Below are positions 10,434-15,821 of a stretch of DNA of 64,000 nt, in pieces. The notes beneath the pieces are model-generated. The model saw only the letters and a program-made list of their open reading frames with translations. It was not told the DNA's origin and made no database searches. The DNA lies in the NCBI RefSeq assembly GCF_052048135.1, contig NZ_JBNAIM010000002.1, forward strand, positions 806,001 through 870,000, written 5' to 3'. Each line of letters opens with the position of its first letter. The first letter of the stretch is position 1. The DNA is from Pelagibacter sp052048135 (lineage in GTDB: Bacteria; Pseudomonadota; Alphaproteobacteria; Pelagibacterales; Pelagibacteraceae). The position numbers and the translations under genes were made by a program.

Positions 10434-10435
10434 GA

Positions 10436-10867
10436 CTACTCTTTCACCTCAATTCCCATTGATCTTGCGGAACCAGCAATAATCTTCACAGCTTGTTCTA
10501 GATCTAAAGCATTTAAATCATTCATTTTTTGTTTTGCAATTTCCTCAGCTTGTTTTTTTGTAATTGATGCAACTATGTTTCTACCTGGTTCTTGAGAACC
10601 ACTTTTAAGTTTAGCTGCTTCTCTAATAAAAAAAGAAGCCGGTGGTGATTTTATTTTAAAATCAAATTTTTTATCTTTGTAAACTGTAATTTCTACTGGA
10701 ACAGGTTTTCCAGCTAAAGATTTTGTTTTATCGTTAAAAGCTTTACAAAATTCCATAATATTAACTCCTCTTTGTCCAAGAGCAGGCCCAACAGGAGGAG
10801 CTGGATTAGCTTGACCACCTTTGATTTGCAATTTTATAAATCCACTTATTTCTTTTTTTGCAGCCAT
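10436..10867 (-). CDS. rplK: 50S ribosomal protein L11
   Basis: L11 binds the GTPase-associated centre of 23S rRNA. The 143-residue sequence has the N-terminal KLQIKGGQANPAPPVGPALG motif with the proline pair of the thiostrepton-binding region, and the rRNA-binding C-terminal domain with IVASITKKQAEEIAKQKM. It follows nusG by 3 bases in the conserved secE-nusG-rplK-rplA order. Confidence 0.98.
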   Translation of the reverse strand: MAAKKEISGFIKLQIKGGQANPAPPVGPALGQRGVNIMEFCKAFNDKTKSLAGKPVPVEITVYKDKKFDFKIKSPPASFFIREAAKLKSGSQEPGRNIVASITKKQAEEIAKQKMNDLNALDLEQAVKIIAGSARSMGIEVKE

Positions 10868-10870
10868 TTT

Positions 10871-11401
10871 TTAACTTACTTTCTCCACTTGATTATATTC
10901 TAAATCAACTGGTGTTGGTCTTCCAAATATAGAAACTGAAACCTTTAGTCTAGACTTTTCTTCGTCTATTTCTTCAACCATTCCACTAAAAGAAGCAAAG
11001 GGTCCGTCTATAACTTGAACTTTTTCACCAACAGAATACTCTATAGCAGATTTTGGCTGAGCTACACCATCTTTTATTTGACCTAAAATTTTATCTATTT
11101 CTTTATCCGATACTGGAACTGGCATGCCTTTCGTTCCTAAAAACCCACTAACACGTTTTATATTTTTAATCATATGATAAATGCTATTATCCATCTCACT
11201 TTTAATTAACACATATCCAGGAAAATATTTTTTTTTTCTCTGTATTCTTTTACCTCTTTTAACCTCTGTAACATCATGCGTTGGAACAATGATTTCCTCA
11301 ATTTTATCAGAAATCTTAGCTTTATCAGCCTCCTCTTTTATAAGACCAGCAACTTTATTTTCAAAGCTTGAATGAGACTGAACTATGTACCAATTTTTCA
11401 T
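10871..11401 (-). CDS. nusG: transcription termination/antitermination factor NusG
   Basis: NusG binds RNA polymerase and links it to Rho or to the leading ribosome. The 176 residues give an N-terminal NGN domain (WYIVQSHSSFENKV, then KRIQRKKKYFPGYVLI) and a C-terminal KOW domain (about 122-175, GEKVQVIDGPFASFSGMV). Its ATG overlaps the secE stop by one base (TAATG), which implies translational coupling. Confidence 0.98.
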   Translation of the reverse strand: MKNWYIVQSHSSFENKVAGLIKEEADKAKISDKIEEIIVPTHDVTEVKRGKRIQRKKKYFPGYVLIKSEMDNSIYHMIKNIKRVSGFLGTKGMPVPVSDKEIDKILGQIKDGVAQPKSAIEYSVGEKVQVIDGPFASFSGMVEEIDEEKSRLKVSVSIFGRPTPVDLEYNQVEKVS

Positions 11402-11592
11402 TAAATACTCACCTTAAGTAAAACCTCTAATAAAAATTTTAAAACCTGATCTAGTAAAAGAAAAAATAAAGACATTATTACTGCCATAGCAAAAACCATC
11501 AAAGCACCTTGAAGGGTCTCTTTACTAGTTGGCCACGAGACTTTAAAAGCTTCTTGTTTTACTTCTTGTATAAATTTAATCGGGTTTTTCAT
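11401..11592 (-). CDS. secE: preprotein translocase subunit SecE
   Basis: Small essential partner of SecY in the inner-membrane translocon. The 63 residues have the short-form SecE layout: an amphipathic N-terminal part ending FKVSWPTSKETLQGA, the signature of the family, and one transmembrane helix (about residues 32-55). Proteobacterial short forms like this lack the two extra N-terminal helices of E. coli SecE. It precedes nusG with a one-base overlap and follows tRNA-Trp. Confidence 0.95.
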   Translation of the reverse strand: MKNPIKFIQEVKQEAFKVSWPTSKETLQGALMVFAMAVIMSLFFLLLDQVLKFLLEVLLKVSI

Positions 11593-11613
11593 AATCTTGT
11601 TACAACTTTTAAT

Positions 11614-11689
11614 TGGCAGGAGCGGAGGGACTCGAACCCTCAGCCTCCGGTTTTGGAGACCGGCGCTCTACCAATTGAGCTACACTCCT
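11614..11689 (-). tRNA. tRNA-Trp(CCA)
   Basis: A 76-base tRNA folds with acceptor arms AGGAGTG/CGCTCCT, anticodon loop CTCCAAA (anticodon CCA), a GGTTCGAGTCC T-arm and an encoded 3' CCA. It lies between tuf and secE, its usual place upstream of secE in many Proteobacteria. Confidence 0.98.
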
Positions 11690-11698
11690 ATATAGAGC

Positions 11699-12889
11699 TT
11701 ACTCTATAATTTTAGTTACTACTCCAGCTCCAACAGTTCTTCCACCTTCACGAATAGCAAAGTTTAATTTCTCTGACATTGCAATTGGTGTGATTAATTT
11801 AACTGTAAATTTAGCATCATCACCTGGCATAACCATTTCTGTTCCTGCAGGCAATTCAACTTCTCCAGTTACGTCTGTTGTTCTAAAATAAAACTGTGGT
11901 CTATACTTAGTAAAAAATGGTGTATGTCTTCCACCCTCTTCTTTTTTAAGCACATAAGCTTGAGCTTCAAATTTAGTATGTGGTGTAACAGATCCTGGTT
12001 TACAAAGAACTTGTCCTCTTTCAATATCAGTTCTTTCAACACCTCTTAAAAGAACTCCTACGTTATCACCAGCTTCACCTGAATCTAAAAGTTTTCTAAA
12101 CATTTCTACACCAGTACAAACTGATTTTTTAGTTTCTCTAATTCCAACTATCTCAAGTTCATCTCCAGTTTTTAGTACACCAGACTCTACTCTACCTGTT
12201 GCTACTGTACCTCTTCCAGAAATTGAAAAAACATCCTCAACAGGCATCAAAAAATCTTTATCTTTTGGTCTGTCTGGTTGTGGAATAAACTCATCAACAT
12301 TCTTCATTAGTTCTAAAATTGAATTTTTTCCAATTTCATCATCTCTACCCTCAACAGCTGCTAGTGCTGAACCTTTTGCAATTGGAGTTTTGTCCCCCGG
12401 AAATTTATAAGAAGTTAATAGTTCTTTAATTTCTTCTTCAACTAGATCAATCATTTCTTTATCATCTACTTGATCTACTTTATTTAAGTAAACACAAATC
12501 GCTGGAACACCAACTTGTCTTGCTAAAAGAATATGTTCTCTTGTTTGAGGCATTGGACCATCTGCAGCATTTACTACTAAGATAGCTCCATCCATTTGCG
12601 CTGCACCTGTAATCATATTTTTTACATAGTCAGCGTGACCAGGACAATCTACGTGTGCGTAGTGTCTTTTTTCTGTTTCATATTCAACGTGCGCAGTTGA
12701 AATTGTAATTCCTCTTTCTTTTTCTTCTGGAGCTTTATCAATTTGATCATACGCAACTGCTTGAGCACCACCAGTCTCAGATAAAACTTTAGTGATAGCT
12801 GCAGTTAAAGTTGTTTTACCGTGGTCGACATGACCGATTGTACCAATGTTACAATGCGGTTTATTTCTAACAAATTTTTCTTTTGACAT
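11699..12889 (-). CDS. tuf: translation elongation factor Tu
   Basis: GTPase that delivers aminoacyl-tRNA to the ribosome. The 396-residue sequence has the G-domain motifs GHVDHGKT (about 19-26), DCPGH (about 81-85) and NKVD (about 136-139), then beta-barrel domains 2 and 3. It lies between tRNA-Gly and tRNA-Trp, matching the E. coli tufB arrangement. It is the only tuf in the window; another copy could lie in the str operon beyond the left edge. Confidence 0.99.
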   Translation of the reverse strand: MSKEKFVRNKPHCNIGTIGHVDHGKTTLTAAITKVLSETGGAQAVAYDQIDKAPEEKERGITISTAHVEYETEKRHYAHVDCPGHADYVKNMITGAAQMDGAILVVNAADGPMPQTREHILLARQVGVPAICVYLNKVDQVDDKEMIDLVEEEIKELLTSYKFPGDKTPIAKGSALAAVEGRDDEIGKNSILELMKNVDEFIPQPDRPKDKDFLMPVEDVFSISGRGTVATGRVESGVLKTGDELEIVGIRETKKSVCTGVEMFRKLLDSGEAGDNVGVLLRGVERTDIERGQVLCKPGSVTPHTKFEAQAYVLKKEEGGRHTPFFTKYRPQFYFRTTDVTGEVELPAGTEMVMPGDDAKFTVKLITPIAMSEKLNFAIREGGRTVGAGVVTKIIE

Positions 12890-12933
12890 TACTTATAATC
12901 CTCACATTTCTTTTTTTTATAATTTTACTTTCT

Positions 12934-13007
12934 TGGAGCGGGTAAAGGGAATCGAACCCTTACATCCAGCTTGGAAGGCTAGCGTTCTACCATTGAACTA
13001 CACCCGC
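12934..13007 (-). tRNA. tRNA-Gly(TCC)
   Basis: A 74-base tRNA with acceptor stem GCGGGTG/TACCCGC, anticodon loop CTTCCAA (anticodon TCC) and encoded CCA. It is 44 bases upstream of tuf and probably co-transcribed with it. Confidence 0.98.
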
Positions 13008-13051
13008 ACAACCCCAAGAGTAACACTCCAGTATTATTTAAGTTTATTGAA

Positions 13052-13137
13052 TGGTGGAGGGGGAAAGATTCGAACTTTCGAAGACCGAAGTCAACGGGTT
13101 TACAGCCCGCCCCATTTGACCGCTCTGGAACCCCTCC
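13052..13137 (-). tRNA. tRNA-Tyr(GTA)
   Basis: An 86-base class II tRNA with acceptor stem GGAGGGG/CCCCTCC, anticodon loop CTGTAAA (anticodon GTA), a long variable arm and encoded CCA. It heads the tRNA-Tyr, tRNA-Gly, tuf unit. Confidence 0.98.
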
Positions 13138-13140
13138 CTT

Positions 13141-13156
13141 AGGGGAAGTGTCCCCT
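13141..13156. other. 6-bp inverted repeat before tRNA-Tyr
   Basis: AGGGGA and TCCCCT form a perfect 6-bp stem with loop AGTG, directly upstream of the tRNA-Tyr 5' end. On the minus strand it would lie in the leader of the tRNA precursor. Neither side has a T-run, so it is not read as a terminator. It may be a processing feature of the precursor. Confidence 0.3.
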
Positions 13157-13185
13157 TGTTCAATAAAGCTTCAAACAACATGCGT

Positions 13186-13213
13186 TTTATATATTTTATT
13201 TGTCCAAATGCAA
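13186..13213 (-). promoter_or_regulatory. candidate promoter of the tRNA-Tyr/tuf/secE/rpo unit
   Basis: On the minus strand a TTGCAT (13213-13208) and TATAAA (13191-13186) pair is separated by 16 bases, about 50 bases upstream of tRNA-Tyr. It is the best sigma-70-type match in the only sizeable gap before the long minus-strand gene run, so it is the likely main promoter. Confidence 0.4.
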
Positions 13214-13268
13214 CACGTGATTTAATGGGAAAATATCAAAAAAAACGTGTAAAATAGAGGGTATTTTT

Positions 13269-14015
13269 ATGAATAAATCATCTTTTTTTATTATTGGGCA
13301 GCATGCAGTTATTGAGGCACTAAGAAACCCTAAAAGAAAAGTTTTAAGGCTATTTCTTACTGAAGAAAGTAAGAAAAATATTCACAGAAAAAACCCTAAT
13401 AAAAATTTACTAGAAGATGTTAAAGTTTATTTTAAAACAAAAAAAGAATTAGACAAATATAGCACTAAGGAAAATTTATTGCACCAAGGTTATGTTGCTG
13501 AAATTGAACATATTGATAAACCTATATTAAAAGAATTTATTAAAGAAAAAGATAATTTAACTCTAGTTTGTTTAGATGGCGTGACAGATCCTAGAAATAT
13601 AGGATCTTTAATAAGAAGTGCTGCATCTTTTAAAATTGATGGAATTATAATTAAAGAAAGAAATTTTCCAAGTGAAAGTAAACTTATGTACAAAGCTGCT
13701 AGTGGAGCAATTGAGTATATAAATATATTTGAAGTATCAAATATCAACTCTACTTTAAAAAATCTAAAGGATAAAAATTTTTGGGTATATGGCTTTGATG
13801 GTAATGGAAAAAAAGATTTTACCGATATAGAATGGAAAGGTAATAATATTCTTTTATTTGGATCGGAAGGTTTTGGTATGCATCAACACACTTCTAAATA
13901 TGCTGATTTTTTAGTTAAAATAGAAATTAATGAAAAAATTGAAAGTTTAAATATATCTAATAGTGCAGCAATTGTGTTTCATCACTTAAGTTATATAAAA
14001 AAAAGAGTTGATTAA
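13269..14015 (+). CDS. rlmB: 23S rRNA 2'-O-methyltransferase RlmB (SpoU family)
   Basis: SPOUT-class enzyme expected to methylate the ribose of G2251 in 23S rRNA. It is 248 residues long: an N-terminal substrate-binding domain (about 1-80), then the knotted SPOUT domain with LDGVTDPRNIGSLIRSA (about 102-118), GSEGFGM (about 199-205) and ESLNISNSAA (about 227-236), the three SpoU motifs. An AGAGGG lies just upstream of the ATG. It is divergent from the tRNA-Tyr unit, and tRNA-Thr follows 29 bases downstream on the same strand. Assignment to RlmB rather than a tRNA SpoU enzyme rests on overall length and layout. Confidence 0.9.
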   Translation: MNKSSFFIIGQHAVIEALRNPKRKVLRLFLTEESKKNIHRKNPNKNLLEDVKVYFKTKKELDKYSTKENLLHQGYVAEIEHIDKPILKEFIKEKDNLTLVCLDGVTDPRNIGSLIRSAASFKIDGIIIKERNFPSESKLMYKAASGAIEYINIFEVSNINSTLKNLKDKNFWVYGFDGNGKKDFTDIEWKGNNILLFGSEGFGMHQHTSKYADFLVKIEINEKIESLNISNSAAIVFHHLSYIKKRVD

Positions 14016-14044
14016 TTGATAAATACTTAATAATTATTGCGCAT

Positions 14045-14120
14045 GCCCTTGTAGCTCAGCTGGTAGAGCAATTGATTTGTAATCAATAGGTCCGCGGTTC
14101 GAATCCGTGCGGGGGCACCA
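14045..14120 (+). tRNA. tRNA-Thr(TGT)
   Basis: A 76-base tRNA with acceptor stem GCCCTTG/CGGGGGC (two G-T pairs), anticodon stem ATTGA/TCAAT, loop TTTGTAA (anticodon TGT) and encoded CCA. Bases 14067-14120, from the anticodon arm to the 3' end, are repeated exactly at 14804-14857, so this gene looks like the attachment site of an integrated element. Confidence 0.98.
14067..14120 (+). repeat. attL-like direct repeat, 3' part of tRNA-Thr
   Basis: This 54-base stretch, starting AGCAATTGATTTG and ending GGGGGCACCA, is identical to 14804-14857 in the same orientation. The flanks differ on both sides. It covers the anticodon arm, variable loop, T-arm and 3' acceptor with CCA, the segment most tyrosine integrases use in tRNA genes. 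Confidence 0.9.
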
Positions 14121-14176
14121 CTTCACTTACTTTTTTATCCAAATAATTTTTGCAAAATCAATTCTTACGATAATAA

Positions 14177-14198
14177 GTGTGGTCAGAGTGTGGACAGA
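14177..14198 (+). repeat. two tandem 11-bp repeats inside the tRNA-Thr insertion
   Basis: GTGTGGTCAGA and GTGTGGACAGA lie head to tail, differing at one base, about 57 bases inside the left repeat. Short tandem repeats at this distance from an attachment core resemble integrase arm-type sites; that reading is inference. Confidence 0.5.
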
Positions 14199-14214
14199 TT
14201 TTAACTATATGTTT

Positions 14215-14544
14215 TTAACTACGTCTACAGGACCAGTAAGTTTTTTTGGCACTAAAATCACTTTTTGCTCTTTGAGATTTAATTCCACATTTTACTCTAA
14301 GTTTATCCATCTGCTTACAACCCCAATAAATTTGTTTAGCACTAAATTCTGTTTGAGCATTTGCGGACCTTATTCCACATTTTACTCTTTGTTTATTCAT
14401 CTGCTTACATCCCCAATAAATTTGTTTAGCACTAAATTCAGTTGAGGCTATTGATGATCTCTTTGAACATTTTTCATCACTAGCTGCATTAGCATTGCTG
14501 CTTAACAACAAACCCAGAACCACGATCCCTAAAAGTTTTTTCAT
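14215..14544 (-). CDS. secreted Cys-rich repeat protein, unknown function
   Basis: I do not recognise a family. The 109 residues begin with a clear signal peptide (MKKLLGIVVLGLLLSSNANA), so the protein should be exported. The rest is built from 30-residue repeats: two nearly identical units starting EFSAKQIYWGCKQM, each followed by a KCGI segment, then a partial third unit starting DFSAKKTYWSCRRS. Each full unit has two cysteines, suggesting disulphides. At DNA level the repeat period is 90 bases. The ATG at 14544 is preferred because it overlaps the upstream TGA as ATGA and starts the signal peptide directly. It is the second gene of the insertion's two-gene unit. Confidence 0.75.
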   Translation of the reverse strand: MKKLLGIVVLGLLLSSNANAASDEKCSKRSSIASTEFSAKQIYWGCKQMNKQRVKCGIRSANAQTEFSAKQIYWGCKQMDKLRVKCGIKSQRAKSDFSAKKTYWSCRRS

Positions 14545-14717
14545 TTTGTTCCTGTACATATCAGTGCTGCTGCTGCACTGTTGTATATACCTGGATTTTC
14601 TTTGATTAATCTATCTATGCATTTTGTTAACGGGTCGTTTTTAGAATTATAATACAATGTGTAAGATATGATTATTGCTGCAATTATTATTGCTATAGGT
14701 ATTTTAAAATCTTTCAT
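14541..14717 (-). CDS. small single-pass membrane protein, unknown function
   Basis: A 58-residue protein starting MKDFKIPIAIIIAAIIISYT: one N-terminal transmembrane helix (about 6-24), then a short polar tail with two cysteines (KCIDRL and LICTGTK). No family recognised. A GTG start 15 bases further upstream is possible, but the ATG at 14717 places the helix at the N-terminus. It overlaps the next gene by 4 bases (ATGA), so the two are translated together and may work together in the envelope. Confidence 0.6.
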   Translation of the reverse strand: MKDFKIPIAIIIAAIIISYTLYYNSKNDPLTKCIDRLIKENPGIYNSAAAALICTGTK

Positions 14718-14743
14718 AAAAAATTTTACCACTGTACCCAGAT

Positions 14744-14754
14744 TGTGACCATAC
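14744..14754 (-). repeat. inverted partner of the 11-bp repeats
   Basis: Read on the minus strand this is GTATGGTCACA, which matches GTGTGGTCAGA at 14177-14187 in 9 of 11 positions. It lies about 50 bases inside the right repeat, in inverted orientation. A match this short could be chance. Confidence 0.3.
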
Positions 14755-14803
14755 TAAAAATATTTAAAGATTATTGTTGATAACGAATGTTTATTTAGAC
14801 TTT

Positions 14804-14857
14804 AGCAATTGATTTGTAATCAATAGGTCCGCGGTTCGAATCCGTGCGGGGGCACCA
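14804..14857 (+). repeat. attR-like direct repeat, tRNA-Thr 3' fragment
   Basis: Exact second copy of 14067-14120. The 5' acceptor strand and D-arm are missing, so it cannot be a working tRNA gene. It ends one base before the nadK stop codon. Confidence 0.9.
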
Positions 14858-15628
14858 TTATGAAGTTTCTCTTCTTAATTGTTCTATCTTAATCTTTTTT
14901 TGTAAGCTTTTATTTTGATCATATAAAAGATTAAATTTTATTCTTTGATTAGTTGCAATAATTATATTCTTAGCATTTCTAACCTCAATATTGTCAGCCA
15001 CTGCACTTATTGGTCTTTTTTTTGGATTTAAATTTCTGATAACTATTTTTGATTTATCGCTTACAATCTTTCCTTTCCATCTTCTTGGTCTAAATGGGCT
15101 AATTGGTGATATGGATAATTTTCTAGAATTTAAACTTAGAATAGGTCCATGAACAGATAAATTGTAAGCTGTACTCCCTGCAGGTGTTGACACAAGCACT
15201 CCATCAGAAACCAGTTTTTTAATAACTGGCTTTGAGCCATGGCTTATAGATAAAGATGCTGCTTGTCTACTTTGTCTTAAAATCGAAACTTCGTTAATTG
15301 CAATATGTCTTTTAATTTGATTTTTATTATTTCTTACTACCATTTCTAATGGAGATATACTTGTCATTTTAGCTTTATCTAAATTCTTAATAATATTTTT
15401 TGATGAAAATTTATTCATCAAGAAACCATAATTGCCAGAATTTACTCCATAGAAGGATTTCTTTGAGTCTTTATTCTTTTTTAGTGTCTGAAGCATAAAG
15501 CCATCACCACCGATTACAATATTGAAATTAAATTTCTTTACTCCATTTTTTTTAATTATTCTTTGTATTAAAGTTTTAATTCTTAAAGATTTAGGGTTTT
15601 TATCTGAAATAATTTGAACTTTATTCAT
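14858..15628 (-). CDS. nadK: NAD kinase
   Basis: Phosphorylates NAD to NADP. The 256 residues carry the family motifs GGDGFMLQTL (about 40-49), GVNSGNYGFL (about 61-70), and STPAGSTAYNLSVHGP in the second domain. The start MNKVQIISDK at 15628 is chosen because the longer frame would run through tRNA-Leu. This places the ATG only 3 bases after the encoded CCA of tRNA-Leu, so the mature message may have no leader. The stop codon directly touches the right repeat of the tRNA-Thr insertion. Confidence 0.95.
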   Translation of the reverse strand: MNKVQIISDKNPKSLRIKTLIQRIIKKNGVKKFNFNIVIGGDGFMLQTLKKNKDSKKSFYGVNSGNYGFLMNKFSSKNIIKNLDKAKMTSISPLEMVVRNNKNQIKRHIAINEVSILRQSRQAASLSISHGSKPVIKKLVSDGVLVSTPAGSTAYNLSVHGPILSLNSRKLSISPISPFRPRRWKGKIVSDKSKIVIRNLNPKKRPISAVADNIEVRNAKNIIIATNQRIKFNLLYDQNKSLQKKIKIEQLRRETS

Positions 15629-15631
15629 CAA

Positions 15632-15717
15632 TGGTGCCCTCGGCCAGACTCGAACTGGCACTCCGCAAGCGGCAAGGATTTTAAGTCCTTTGTGTCTACC
15701 AATTTCACCACGAGGGC
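15632..15717 (-). tRNA. tRNA-Leu(TAA)
   Basis: An 86-base class II tRNA with acceptor stem GCCCTCG/CGAGGGC, anticodon loop CTTAAAA (anticodon TAA), a long variable arm and encoded CCA. It reads directly into nadK after 3 bases, so the two are almost certainly co-transcribed. Confidence 0.98.
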
Positions 15718-15821
15718 ATTAATGAATTCCATGAGTATTTATGCTAATATTTATAATTGAACAAGAGGAATAAGTAAAATTTTTTTATTTTGTCTCTATA
15801 ATTATAATTAAGAATTAAATT

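Larger units (their letters stand above)
14121..14857. mobile_element. 737-bp tRNA-Thr insertion without integrase
   Basis: The segment lies between two exact 54-base copies of the tRNA-Thr 3' end, the footprint left by site-specific integration into a tRNA gene. It holds two small minus-strand genes (58 and 109 residues) overlapping by ATGA, and no recombinase, replication or regulatory gene. Without it, the tRNA-Thr CCA end would directly abut the nadK stop codon. Two 11-bp direct repeats at 14177-14198 and a related inverted copy at 14744-14754 could be recombinase arm sites. It is either a remnant of a larger island or a minimal non-autonomous element. Confidence 0.7.

Noticed and set aside
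11509..11709. Plus-strand 66-residue frame ending with a WQERRDSNPQP-like string
   Set aside because: It runs antisense through secE and tRNA-Trp; this string is the well-known artefact of translating antisense tRNA.
12846..13142. Plus-strand 98-residue frame across tRNA-Gly and tRNA-Tyr
   Set aside because: It is antisense to two tRNA genes and the start of tuf; no independent coding signal.
13141..13156. Terminator before tRNA-Tyr
   Set aside because: The hairpin has no T-run on either side and no gene ends there.
13213..13250. ACACGT...ACGTGT inverted repeat upstream of rlmB as an operator
   Set aside because: Arms are only 6 bases and 26 bases apart; too weak to separate from chance.
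14107..14445. Plus-strand 112-residue frame inside the tRNA-Thr insertion
   Set aside because: It starts inside tRNA-Thr and is antisense to the repeat protein. Its repeats mirror the real gene on the minus strand, which has a signal peptide and ATGA coupling.
14804..14857. Second tRNA-Thr gene
   Set aside because: Only the 3' 54 bases are present; the 5' acceptor strand and D-arm are missing, so it is an attachment-site copy.
15629..15661. Longer NAD kinase N-terminus (11 extra residues)
   Set aside because: The extension lies within tRNA-Leu; the inner ATG at 15628 gives the family start.
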